Origin: Meishania litoralis
GTDB lineage: Bacteria > Bacteroidota > Bacteroidia > Flavobacteriales > Flavobacteriaceae
DNA length: 64,000 bases
NCBI RefSeq assembly: GCF_042611095.1
Contig: NZ_JBHFPV010000001.1
Coordinates: forward strand, 1,612,001 to 1,676,000
Reading direction: 5' to 3'
The notes below the pieces were generated by a model. The model had not been told where the DNA came from, made no database searches, and saw nothing but the letters and a program-made list of their open reading frames with translations. This document shows positions 1-8,734 of the stretch, piece after piece. Position 1 is the stretch's first letter. The number at the start of each line of letters is the position of its first letter. Position numbers and translations under genes: made by a program.

Positions 1-2
1 TC

Positions 3-3000
3 GATAGCGGGGGCAAGAGCAATGTGAGAATACCTGGAAAGAACAATTTTACCGTCTTGGATGCCATTGTCGTAACGGGCGAGCCCCAATCGGTTATGGT
101 CAACTTTTCCGATCCCATAAAAAAAGACCAAAATTTTAAGGGATTGGTAGTCTTGAAGGGTGATAATAGTCCCAAATATTCGGTAGATGGCAATACCTTG
201 AGAGTCTATCCGTCGATAGAACTCAAGGGAACCGTCGATTTAGAAGTTTTCGAGGGAATCGAAAGTGCCGATGGCTACAAACTAAGATCAAAATTCGAAG
301 AGCGGGTGGCCTTTGAACAAATGAAGCCACAAGTTCGCTTACTTTCCAACGGAACGATTTTACCTTCATCGAGTAACCTAAAAATTGATTTTGAGACTGT
401 AAACTTAAAAGCTATCGATGTTTCGGTGCTGAAGATTTATGAAAATAACATAATGCAATTTCTTCAAGGGAATAACCTGGACGGTAGTTACAATTTACGT
501 TCGGTGGCGCGCCCTATCGCCACTAAGAAAATAACGCTTCAGAACAATTTTGGCAATACAAATGGCAAATGGGCGGCCCATGCAGTAGACCTAAAAGCTT
601 TGATTTCTCCCGAAGTCGGGGCCATTTATCGTGTAGAGTTCAATTTTAAGCCTGCCTACAGCTCGTACCCCTGCGAGGGAAATAATTTTGAACCCGAGAA
701 CGAAAACAGTGAAAACTTCGATGAGGCCCAAGAAGATAGTTCATGGGATGGTATCGATAATTACTATGACGACTATTACTACGATTACAATTGGAACGAG
801 CGTGAAAACCCCTGTGATAAATCTTATTATTATGATAAAAAGGTAGGTATCAATGTCTTGGCCTCCGATATAGGCGTAACTGTTAAAAAAGGGGCCAACA
901 AAAGCTATTTTGTGGCCATAAACGATATTCTGAACACGCAACCAGTTGCCGGGGCAAAGGTGACGTTTTACAGTTTTCAGCAACAAGCGATTGGCAGTAT
1001 GGTTACAGGTGTCGATGGCACTGGGATTTATACCTCCGAAAAATTGGCCTATTTCGCGATTGCCGAAAACAAGGGCCAAAAGACCTATGTTAAATTGAAC
1101 GATGGCAATGCGTTATCAGTGAGTAAGTTCAAGGTCTCGGGAACGGAACTTCAAAGGGGAATCAAAGGGTTCATTTTTGCCGAACGGGGCGTTTGGCGGC
1201 CTGGCGATAAGATTTTCCTCTCCTTTATGCTGAACGACAATGCGAACAAACTGCCCGAAAACCATCCGGTAAAATTAGAACTGTTCGACCCCTATAATAA
1301 AGTGGTACATCACGAGATTAAGACAACCGGCCTAGATAATTTCTACCGGTTCGATGTCAAGACCGATGCGAACGCGCCCACAGGAAATTGGCTGGCCAAG
1401 GTGTCGGTCGGCGGTGCATTCTTTACAAAATCACTTAAGATCGAGACCATTAAACCGAACCGTCTAAAAATCAAGACCGATTTTGAACATGAAGTACTCT
1501 CAGGAGGTAATCCTATACGTGGCGATTTGGAGGTAAAATGGCTGCATGGTGCGATAGCCAAGAATCTAAAAGTCGACATTACGGCAAAATTCAGTACAAC
1601 GGCCACAAAATTCGACAAGTTTCCTGGATATATTTTTGATGATCCCACACGAAGTTTTTCCGTGGAAGACCAGATCGTGTTCGACGGAAAAATCGATGGA
1701 CAGGGTAAGGCCGGTTTCTCCATGAATCCACAATTGGATAGCAAAGCACCTGGTATGTTGAGCACGGCCTTTATCACTAAAGTCTATGAAAACGGGGGAG
1801 ATTTTAGTACCGATGTCTTCACGAAGCCCTATTCGCCATACACGACCTATATCGGACTGAACGTTCCGAAAGGCGACAAGACCCGTGAGATGCTTCTGAC
1901 CGATACCCCCCATAAGTTTGAAGTGGTCTCGGTCGATGAAAACGGAAATCCCAAGGCGGTAAAAGACCTAAAAGTGACGGTTCACAAGGTAAATTGGCGT
2001 TGGTGGTGGGATACTTCCGCCGATAACTTCAGCAATTTCAGCAATAGCAGTTATCATGAAAAGGTTTTTGAGGAAACTGTGAGCACGAATTCCTCCGGGA
2101 AGGGCAGTTTCGATTTCGAATTGAAATATCCGCAATGGGGGCGTTATCTAGTACGCGTCGAAGACGAAAATGGCGGCCACGCTACGGGAAAAACCATCTA
2201 TATCGATTGGCCAGGTTGGGCGGGCAGGTCACAAAAGAACGACCCGTCCGCAGCCACCATGTTGGTGTTTTCCACGGATAAGGAAAAGTATAATGTTGGC
2301 GAAACGGCCACGGTAACTTTTCCCAGCTCTGAAGGCGGTCGTGCTTTGGTCACCGCCGAAAATGGCACCGAGGTACTGAAAAACCTTTGGGTAGAGACCA
2401 CTAAAGTCGAAACAAAGTTCGAGTTGCCGATGACCGAACTGTACACACCTAATGTTTATATCCATATTTCGTTGCTGCAACCACATGCGACCACTTTGAA
2501 CGATAACCCGATCCGGTTGTATGGTGTCGTGCCGATTTCGGTTGAAGATCCGGCGACCAAGATCGAACCACAGATTACCATGCCAGAGGAACTTCGTCCT
2601 GAAGAGAACATTACCGTAAAAGTGAGCGAAAAGAACAAGAAGGCTATGACCTACAGCATTGCCATTGTTGATGAAGGCCTATTGGATTTGACGCGATTCA
2701 AAACCCCGGATCCGTGGGATGGGTTTTATGCCCATGAAGCTTTGGGAGTCAAAACCTGGGATGTGTACGATGACGTCATCGGCGCCTTCGGCGGGCGTAT
2801 CGACCAAGTTTTTGCGATAGGTGGCGATGGCCAACTGGCAGGAGCCAAGAACAAGAAGGCCAATCGTTTCGATCCCATGGTGGTATACTTGGGTCCCTTC
2901 AGCTTAAAGAAGGGCGAGTCAAAGTCCCACCAGATCAAGATTCCAAAATATATCGGTTCGGCACGTACCATGGTAGTTGCCGGCAATGCCGAAAACGAAG

Positions 3001-4847
3001 CCTATGGCATGGCAGAAAAAACCGTTTACGTGCGCAAACCATTGATGGTATTGGCCTCGTTGCCAAGAAAGATAACCGCTGGGGAACGTGTGACGTTGCC
3101 CGTCACCATTTTTGCCATGGAAAAGAAGGTGAAAAATGTGACCGTCAAGCTTAGGGAGAACGAATCCTTTAAAATTGTGGGCGAACCCGTCCAAAGTGTA
3201 ACATTTTCTGAACCCGATGAAAAAATGGTCTATTTCGATCTAGATGTAGTCGATTTCACCGGTATCGGAAAGATAGTTGTAGAGGCTTCCGGAAATGGCG
3301 AGACCGCCTCGTTCGAAATACCTATAGATGTGGTCAATCCGAATCCGATGACGACTACCGTCCACGATTTGGTTTTGGATGCAAAAGGAAGCCAGATTAT
3401 CGACCTGGAAACCTTCGGGGTTTCCGGAAGCAATTCGGCCCAGGTGGAATTTTCCACTTTGCCCCCGATGAACTTCAATGGGCGCATGCAGTACTTGATC
3501 CGGTATCCACACGGTTGCGTAGAACAGATTACTTCCGGGGCCTTCCCCCAACTTTATCTGACCGCTATTTTTGATGTGGACTCGAACCAAAAAAAACAGA
3601 TACAAGACAATATTGAAAGTGCCATTAAACGTTTGGGAGGTCTTCAACGGCCCGATGGGGGTTTCTCATATTGGCCCGGACAGAATTTTGCCAATGATTG
3701 GGGTACGACCTATGCCGGCCATTTTATGTTGGAAGCAGAGAAAAAAGGCTATGTCTTGCCGATCGGTTTTACATCGAGTTGGGTGAAATACCAACAAAAT
3801 AGTTCAAGGCAATGGCGAGTTGGCGCAAACAATTCCGATTTGGCACAGGCGTATCGCCTGTACACCTTGGCCCTTTCGGGCAATGCCGATGTCGCAAGTA
3901 TGAACCGTTTACGTGAAACCACTAACCTTTCCAATGAGGCCAAATATCGCCTCGCCGTCACTTATGGGCTCATAGGCCAGGTGAACGTTGCCAATCAATT
4001 GTTGGGCAATGCCACCTTGGATTTTGAAAATGATAAGCACGATTACCATACCTATGGTTCTTCAGATCGAAACCGGGCCATGGCCCTGGAAACTTTGGTC
4101 TTTTTAGACGATAAATCAAAAGCCCAACAAATGGCAAAAACCGTGGCTCGACGACTAAGCGAAAACCGCTGGATGAGTACCCAAAGCACTTCATACAGTT
4201 TGTTGGCGATGGCAAAGTTTGCCGAAATGGTCGGCGGAAAGGGCATCAAGGCCAATTTGACGGTAAATGGAAAGTCGAAAAACATAAGTACTCCAAAAAC
4301 CTTGGCATCGCACAGGGTTGCGATAAAAAAAGGAAACAATAGTTTTATATTGAAAAATGTTGGAGACAACATGCTTTATGTCAACATTATGAACAATGGA
4401 ATTCTGCCCGTAGGCGAGGAAAAAACAATCGAGCGAAATCTAAAGGCCAGTATGGTATTTAAGGGGCGTGATGGTTCAAGAATGAATGTTGCCCAGATGC
4501 CCCAGGGCACCGATTTTGTGGCCGAAGTCACTTTGGCCAACACAACTTCGAATGCCATTGATGATATGGCCCTTACCGAAATTTTTCCCAGCGGTTGGGA
4601 AATCGTCAACACCCGGTTTACCGATTTCGGCGAGTTCGCCGATAACCAAGTGACCCATACCGATATTCGCGATGACCGTGTCAACTTCTATTTCGATATG
4701 AAAAAGAACGAGACAAAGACGTTTCGGGTATTGTTGAACGCCTCGTATTTGGGCAGGTATTATTTGCCGGGGGTCCAGGCTGAAGCGATGTACGATAACG
4801 ATTATGCCGTTCGTACCGATGGGCAGTGGGTCGAAGTGGTTCAGTAG
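3..4847 (+). CDS. Bacterial α2-macroglobulin family protein (5' end outside window)
   Basis: Large periplasmic or surface-anchored protease trap of the bacterial α2-macroglobulin (YfhM) family. The frame is open back to the left edge (codons D-S-G-G-K before the first GTG at 24), so the true start and signal peptide lie outside the window. The reactive thioester motif is visible as PHGCVEQ, with the Cys codon at 3516-3518, followed by an all-helical thioester domain (about nt 3500-4250) and a C-terminal receptor-binding-like β-domain. A low-complexity Asp/Tyr/Asn-rich stretch lies at about nt 690-840. Family knowledge: these proteins are usually encoded beside pbpC and are thought to trap proteases that breach the outer membrane. 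Here pbpC is 1.4 kb downstream, separated by three other genes. The family call is firm; the exact target is unknown. Confidence 0.93.
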   Translation, partial: DSGGKSNVRIPGKNNFTVLDAIVVTGEPQSVMVNFSDPIKKDQNFKGLVVLKGDNSPKYSVDGNTLRVYPSIELKGTVDLEVFEGIESADGYKLRSKFEERVAFEQMKPQVRLLSNGTILPSSSNLKIDFETVNLKAIDVSVLKIYENNIMQFLQGNNLDGSYNLRSVARPIATKKITLQNNFGNTNGKWAAHAVDLKALISPEVGAIYRVEFNFKPAYSSYPCEGNNFEPENENSENFDEAQEDSSWDGIDNYYDDYYYDYNWNERENPCDKSYYYDKKVGINVLASDIGVTVKKGANKSYFVAINDILNTQPVAGAKVTFYSFQQQAIGSMVTGVDGTGIYTSEKLAYFAIAENKGQKTYVKLNDGNALSVSKFKVSGTELQRGIKGFIFAERGVWRPGDKIFLSFMLNDNANKLPENHPVKLELFDPYNKVVHHEIKTTGLDNFYRFDVKTDANAPTGNWLAKVSVGGAFFTKSLKIETIKPNRLKIKTDFEHEVLSGGNPIRGDLEVKWLHGAIAKNLKVDITAKFSTTATKFDKFPGYIFDDPTRSFSVEDQIVFDGKIDGQGKAGFSMNPQLDSKAPGMLSTAFITKVYENGGDFSTDVFTKPYSPYTTYIGLNVPKGDKTREMLLTDTPHKFEVVSVDENGNPKAVKDLKVTVHKVNWRWWWDTSADNFSNFSNSSYHEKVFEETVSTNSSGKGSFDFELKYPQWGRYLVRVEDENGGHATGKTIYIDWPGWAGRSQKNDPSAATMLVFSTDKEKYNVGETATVTFPSSEGGRALVTAENGTEVLKNLWVETTKVETKFELPMTELYTPNVYIHISLLQPHATTLNDNPIRLYGVVPISVEDPATKIEPQITMPEELRPEENITVKVSEKNKKAMTYSIAIVDEGLLDLTRFKTPDPWDGFYAHEALGVKTWDVYDDVIGAFGGRIDQVFAIGGDGQLAGAKNKKANRFDPMVVYLGPFSLKKGESKSHQIKIPKYIGSARTMVVAGNAENEAYGMAEKTVYVRKPLMVLASLPRKITAGERVTLPVTIFAMEKKVKNVTVKLRENESFKIVGEPVQSVTFSEPDEKMVYFDLDVVDFTGIGKIVVEASGNGETASFEIPIDVVNPNPMTTTVHDLVLDAKGSQIIDLETFGVSGSNSAQVEFSTLPPMNFNGRMQYLIRYPHGCVEQITSGAFPQLYLTAIFDVDSNQKKQIQDNIESAIKRLGGLQRPDGGFSYWPGQNFANDWGTTYAGHFMLEAEKKGYVLPIGFTSSWVKYQQNSSRQWRVGANNSDLAQAYRLYTLALSGNADVASMNRLRETTNLSNEAKYRLAVTYGLIGQVNVANQLLGNATLDFENDKHDYHTYGSSDRNRAMALETLVFLDDKSKAQQMAKTVARRLSENRWMSTQSTSYSLLAMAKFAEMVGGKGIKANLTVNGKSKNISTPKTLASHRVAIKKGNNSFILKNVGDNMLYVNIMNNGILPVGEEKTIERNLKASMVFKGRDGSRMNVAQMPQGTDFVAEVTLANTTSNAIDDMALTEIFPSGWEIVNTRFTDFGEFADNQVTHTDIRDDRVNFYFDMKKNETKTFRVLLNASYLGRYYLPGVQAEAMYDNDYAVRTDGQWVEVVQ

Positions 4848-4968
4848 AAGTTGTAAGTACAGGGTTAGAGGTGCGAAGTAATAATGTAATGGGATAAGCG
4901 TTATGGGCGGGTGGTGCCAATAAGTATATGAGAAACGACGATTGCAAACGGGCAGTTACAAAACAAAA

Positions 4969-5472
4969 CTATTCCGTTTCCCTTTTAACCTCTCCCTTCA
5001 AAACCGCGTCGAAAACAAAGGCCCCTATTTCTTTGACCGGTTCGTACAGCACCGAATTTTGGAGCGATTCGTCTTTCACAAGACCGGCGGTTTGGTTGAC
5101 CCTTTCAAAAAATATCAGGATCGCCCCAACGATTACGGCCACTTTTAGAGCCCCGAACAATGCCCCTGCAATCTTATTGAGCAGGCCCAGCATGGCAAAA
5201 TCGGCAATTTTGGTCAAGAACTTTCCCAAAAGGTGTACCACTAAGACGATGATGATAAAAGTGATGATAAAAGCGGCTATGTTGATATAACGTTCATCCC
5301 AATCCATATTTTGCGAAAGATAATCGCCGGCGTAATACGAAAAATGTATGGCCCCGTAGATGCCTGCAATTAAGGCGATAATCGAGGCTATTTCAACAAA
5401 AAGCCCATTCTTGAGCCCTTTGTAGAGGCCGTAAAGCAATAGTAATCCTAAAATGATATCCAAGAAGCTCAT
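4969..5472 (-). CDS. CvpA family inner-membrane protein
   Basis: A 167-residue membrane protein with four predicted hydrophobic segments, beginning with a Gly/Leu-rich helix (residues 4-22) followed by segments near 28-45, 63-85 and 100-122, then a charged tail. This is the CvpA pattern; E. coli CvpA was named for its role in colicin V production, and its general function is unclear. It runs opposite to the flanking α2-macroglobulin and pbpC genes. The start ATG is only 4 nt behind an exact TATATTTG box on the minus strand (5477-5484), so the message may be leaderless. No close operon partner. Confidence 0.85.
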   Translation of the reverse strand: MSFLDIILGLLLLYGLYKGLKNGLFVEIASIIALIAGIYGAIHFSYYAGDYLSQNMDWDERYINIAAFIITFIIIVLVVHLLGKFLTKIADFAMLGLLNKIAGALFGALKVAVIVGAILIFFERVNQTAGLVKDESLQNSVLYEPVKEIGAFVFDAVLKGEVKRETE

Positions 5473-5476
5473 AAAG

Positions 5477-5484
5477 CAAATATA
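5477..5484 (-). promoter_or_regulatory. -7 promoter box for cvpA
   Basis: The minus strand reads TATATTTG, an exact match to the Bacteroidota -7 consensus TAnnTTTG, ending 4 nt before the cvpA ATG. No clear -33 TTG was seen. Confidence 0.45.
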
Positions 5485-5497
5485 GAACTTTGATTTG

Positions 5498-5505
5498 TAC
5501 CTTTG
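5498..5505 (+). promoter_or_regulatory. -7 promoter box for the 5561 gene pair
   Basis: TACCTTTG matches TAnnTTTG and lies about 55 nt before the ATG at 5561, in the divergent gap with cvpA. A good -33 element is not evident. Confidence 0.4.
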
Positions 5506-5560
5506 AACCTAGGTCGGGTCAAGTACCCTCGAGACCTATTTTAACGGAAGAGAATCAATA

Positions 5561-5917
5561 ATGTCAAGAGACCTACAATTAAAAGAGCGCTGGGAAATAT
5601 TGGTCGAAAAGCTCTCCGGCCAATTTTCCGATGGTGACCCTTTGGAACTTGATGCCATAATCTATCTGGTCGGGGTGCAAGAGCTTGGCCAGTACCACAG
5701 AAAATACAAAAAGGACGACAAACTCGATTTGATGCACATTGCCATTTGCCGTTTGTTGGAACCCTATGGGTATTATGAGTTCGATTTTTTTGATGAAGAG
5801 GGCTGGCCGCATTACGTGATCAAGGAGAAATTGCCTCCGCTAAAATCGGGTGAGCAATCCATTTTGATGAAAGAGGCCATTGTAGGTTACTTCCTTGAAA
5901 GAGAGTATATCATATGA
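5561..5917 (+). CDS. Conserved hypothetical protein, about 118 aa
   Basis: Small soluble protein rich in acidic and aromatic residues, with no signal peptide or membrane segment. It resembles uncharacterised proteins I associate with Flavobacteriia but has no domain I can name. The stop codon overlaps the next ATG in an ATGA junction (5914-5917), so it is translationally coupled to the downstream monooxygenase-like gene and probably cotranscribed from the TACCTTTG box at 5498. Coding status is supported by the coupling and normal codon use. Function unknown. Confidence 0.7.
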   Translation: MSRDLQLKERWEILVEKLSGQFSDGDPLELDAIIYLVGVQELGQYHRKYKKDDKLDLMHIAICRLLEPYGYYEFDFFDEEGWPHYVIKEKLPPLKSGEQSILMKEAIVGYFLEREYII

Positions 5918-6237
5918 ACAAGCCCTACTATGCGGTAATCTTTACTTCTACCCGGACGGAAGAAGACCAGGGATATTCTGAAATGGCCGTAAAAATGGAA
6001 AATTTGGCCAAACGGCAGCCCGGTTATTTGGGGTTTGAGAGTGCTCGTGAAGAAATAGGAATCTCGATAAGTTATTGGGAAAGTTTGGAGGCCATCGCAA
6101 GTTGGAAGGCCGACACCGACCATTTTTTTGCGCAACAAAAAGGAATCAAGGACTGGTATTCGTGGTACAAAGTCAGGATTTGTTTGGTCGAACGGGAGTA
6201 CGATTTCACCAAATTGCCTTCAGAAGAAGGAGCATGA
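5914..6237 (+). CDS. Antibiotic biosynthesis monooxygenase (ABM)-fold protein
   Basis: A 107-residue single-domain protein with the dimeric α/β-barrel ABM pattern: an N-terminal strand (YYAVIFTS), a helix ending in QPGYLGFES, then ISISYWESLEAIASWK and a C-terminal strand containing YSWYKVRICLVER. Members include heme-degrading IsdG-like enzymes, quinol monooxygenases and many uncharacterised stress proteins. The W-x-S-x-E-A-I-x-x-W-K segment is typical of the YdhR/ABM group. The gene overlaps the preceding stop codon by 4 nt and is followed by a short perfect hairpin (6241-6260) before pbpC. The substrate cannot be read from the sequence. Confidence 0.75.
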   Translation: MNKPYYAVIFTSTRTEEDQGYSEMAVKMENLAKRQPGYLGFESAREEIGISISYWESLEAIASWKADTDHFFAQQKGIKDWYSWYKVRICLVEREYDFTKLPSEEGA

Positions 6238-6240
6238 GAA

Positions 6241-6260
6241 ATCCCCTCTCAAGAGGGGAT
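6241..6260. repeat. Short perfect hairpin between the ABM gene and pbpC
   Basis: Inverted repeat ATCCCCTCT / AGAGGGGAT with a 2-nt centre. It has no T tract, so it is not a convincing terminator. The C-run/G-run composition resembles the palindromic elements at 6314-6342 and 12091-12118. Confidence 0.5.
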
Positions 6261-6275
6261 AACAAGATTTAGACT

Positions 6276-8672
6276 TTGAAGCCGTTGAAGAATCTTTTTG
6301 GAAGACGAGAATCGTCACCCTCCTTCGGAGGGGCTACGGGAGGATTTCTCAAAAAACACCCGAAAAAATGGGCATTTCTTGCGATTCTACTAATCGCTTA
6401 CTATATCTGCCTCCCAAAAAATCTTTTCGAGTCTCCTACCGCAACGGTCGTGGAGAGCAAACAAGGCACATTGCTCGGGGCGATGATCGCCGATGATGGG
6501 CAATGGCGGTTTCCAGAAATCGATAGTATCCCGCCAAAGTTCAAGGCTTGTTTACTTCAGTTCGAGGATGCCCATTTTTATCGGCACCCCGGGTTTAACC
6601 CTATTTCAATGTTCAAGGCAATGGTCGAGAATCTTTCGACCGGGAAAACCGTTAGGGGGGGAAGTACGTTGACACAGCAGGTCGTTCGCCTTTCCCGAAA
6701 CGGAAAAAGACGCTCTTATTGGGAAAAGTTTATAGAACTAATACTGGCCACTCGATTGGAATTCCGCCATTCGAAGGAAGATATTCTAGAACTATACGCC
6801 AGCCACGCCCCCTTTGGAGGTAATGTCGTGGGTCTCGATGGCGCCGCTTGGCGTTATTTTGGCCGGCCACCCTATCAACTTTCGTGGGCAGAATCGGCCA
6901 CGCTTGCCGTTTTGCCTAATGCCCCGAGTTTGATCTATCCCGGAAAAAACCAAGAACGGTTGTTGGCAAAAAGAAACCGTTTGTTGAAAAAACTGTGGAA
7001 TGAAGAAGTTATCGACAGTACCACATACGAACTTGCGTTGTTGGAAGAACTTCCAAAAAAACCGTATCCGTTGCCCAATACAGCCCCTCATTTGGTACAG
7101 TACTTGACTAAAAGTAAGAAGGGAAAACGAATTGCGACGACGCTTGATGACGACCTGCAACGAAATGTCAATTTCATCTTACAGAAGCATTATCAAGACC
7201 TTCGCCAGAACCAGGTACATAATGCGGCCGTATTGGTATTGGATGTACCTACCAGAAAGGTATTGAGCTATGTCGGTAACACCATGACCACGAAAGAACA
7301 TCAGAAAGATGTCGATATGGTACAGGCGAACCGAAGTACGGGCAGTGTGATCAAACCCTTATTGTATGCGGCGATGCTGGATGCTGGTGAATTATTGCCC
7401 GATATGCTAGTGCCCGATGTGCCGACCCAGATTGCGGGCTATACACCGGAAAATTTCAATCAGGAGTATAGTGGTGCCGTAAAGGCCAAACAAGCACTCG
7501 CCCGTTCTTTGAATATTCCCGCCGTTCGGTTGTTGCAAGAATACGGGCTCGAAAAGTTCAGGGACCAATTGGATGGATTTGGACTAAAGGGAATCGACAA
7601 ACGTGCTGATCATTACGGGCTCACCTTGATCTTGGGAGGGGCCGAAACCAATCTTTGGGACCTTTGCAAGACCTACGCGAACCTCGCCTCTACGGTAAAC
7701 CATTTTAACGGTACTTCGAGCGAATATTTTGAAAATGAATTCACCGATTTGGTTTTGGAAAGAGACCGTACGGTCGATTTCGGCAAAAAATCAGTTGAAA
7801 AAAACTTGTTCGATGCAGGCAGTATTTATCTCACTTTCGAGGCTATGAAAGAGGTAAACCGACCCGAGGGCGATGAATCATGGCAGTTCTTCGACAGTAG
7901 CAAGGATATTGCCTGGAAAACAGGCACTAGTTTTGGTAATAAGGATGCCTGGGCCATTGGCGTAACAAAAGACCACGTGGTCGGTATCTGGGTAGGCAAT
8001 GCCGACGGCGAGGGAAGGCCAGACATGACGGGAGTGACGAGTGCCGCACCGATATTGTTCGATGTTTTCGACGTGCTTCAGAGAAGTAAATGGTTCGAAA
8101 AGCCACTGGATGAGTTTGTGAAAATAGAAGTCTGTGTCGAGAGCGGTTATTTGGCCACGGCCATTTGTCCCAAGAAAACCATATCGATCCCCAAAAAGCA
8201 AAACTTCGTTAAGGCGTGTAACTATCATAAGACGATTCATTTGGATGCCAATAGGCAGTTTCGCGTCAATTCCTCTTGCACTGATTTGTCTACTGCAAGT
8301 TCTGAATCGTGGTTTGTACTGCCTATTTTGATGGAATTTTATTTTAAGCGAGCACATCCAACGTATAAGACCTTGCCCCCTTTTCGTCAAGATTGTCAGG
8401 CCGACAATGTGTCCCCTATGGAATTTATCTATCCGAAGGATGGAAGCCGCATTACCCTCCCCAAAAATTTTGAAGGAAAAACCAATGAACTAATACTGAA
8501 GCTTGCGCACGCCGAACCAGATACCGAAGTGTATTGGTATTTGGGCGGTACTTTTCTACAACAGACCCGGAATTTCCATGAGATCGGACTGTTACTTTCC
8601 TTGGGCGAACACAAAATTACGGCCTTGGATGCCCTCGGCAACGAAGTTGCCATTACGATTACGATAGAGTGA
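6276..8672 (+). CDS. pbpC: Penicillin-binding protein 1C (bifunctional glycosyltransferase/transpeptidase)
   Basis: Class A PBP of the PBP1C subgroup, acting in peptidoglycan synthesis at the outer face of the inner membrane. Seen: an N-terminal transmembrane helix (residues 32-47), a GT51 domain with catalytic Glu97 in FEDAHF and RGGSTLTQQ at 127-135, a transpeptidase domain with S357-x-x-K360, SLN at 411-413 and KTG at 548-550, and a C-terminal β-sandwich tail (from about 700) as in PBP1C. The start used is TTG at 6276; there is no in-frame ATG before the membrane helix. The cytoplasmic N-terminus carries an extra SPSFGGATGG stretch encoded by a palindromic repeat (6314-6342). Known partner of bacterial α2-macroglobulin, encoded upstream here. 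Confidence 0.92.
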   Translation: MKPLKNLFGRRESSPSFGGATGGFLKKHPKKWAFLAILLIAYYICLPKNLFESPTATVVESKQGTLLGAMIADDGQWRFPEIDSIPPKFKACLLQFEDAHFYRHPGFNPISMFKAMVENLSTGKTVRGGSTLTQQVVRLSRNGKRRSYWEKFIELILATRLEFRHSKEDILELYASHAPFGGNVVGLDGAAWRYFGRPPYQLSWAESATLAVLPNAPSLIYPGKNQERLLAKRNRLLKKLWNEEVIDSTTYELALLEELPKKPYPLPNTAPHLVQYLTKSKKGKRIATTLDDDLQRNVNFILQKHYQDLRQNQVHNAAVLVLDVPTRKVLSYVGNTMTTKEHQKDVDMVQANRSTGSVIKPLLYAAMLDAGELLPDMLVPDVPTQIAGYTPENFNQEYSGAVKAKQALARSLNIPAVRLLQEYGLEKFRDQLDGFGLKGIDKRADHYGLTLILGGAETNLWDLCKTYANLASTVNHFNGTSSEYFENEFTDLVLERDRTVDFGKKSVEKNLFDAGSIYLTFEAMKEVNRPEGDESWQFFDSSKDIAWKTGTSFGNKDAWAIGVTKDHVVGIWVGNADGEGRPDMTGVTSAAPILFDVFDVLQRSKWFEKPLDEFVKIEVCVESGYLATAICPKKTISIPKKQNFVKACNYHKTIHLDANRQFRVNSSCTDLSTASSESWFVLPILMEFYFKRAHPTYKTLPPFRQDCQADNVSPMEFIYPKDGSRITLPKNFEGKTNELILKLAHAEPDTEVYWYLGGTFLQQTRNFHEIGLLLSLGEHKITALDALGNEVAITITIE
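6314..6342. repeat. Palindromic C/G-block repeat inside the 5' end of pbpC
   Basis: GTC-A-CCCTCC-TTC-GGAGGG-G-CTA-CGGGAGG: a C-rich block, TTC, a complementary G-rich block, CTA, then a second G-rich block. The same three-block layout occurs at 12091-12118 between glpD and gpsA. Here it lies in frame within pbpC and encodes Ser-Pro-Ser-Phe-Gly-Gly-Ala-Thr-Gly-Gly. Confidence 0.6.
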
Positions 8673-8734
8673 TTTCATGCCTTTGAATTGGAAAGTTTAA
8701 ACCCTATATTTAGGGCTACACAATATTTTCTGTT

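Noticed and set aside
741..1079. Open frame on the minus strand within the α2-macroglobulin gene
   Set aside because: It lies opposite the Asp/Tyr-rich coding stretch and has no start context, domain or conserved pattern.
4928..5290. Plus-strand open frame across cvpA
   Set aside because: Antisense shadow of the CvpA gene; the minus strand shows clear membrane helices.
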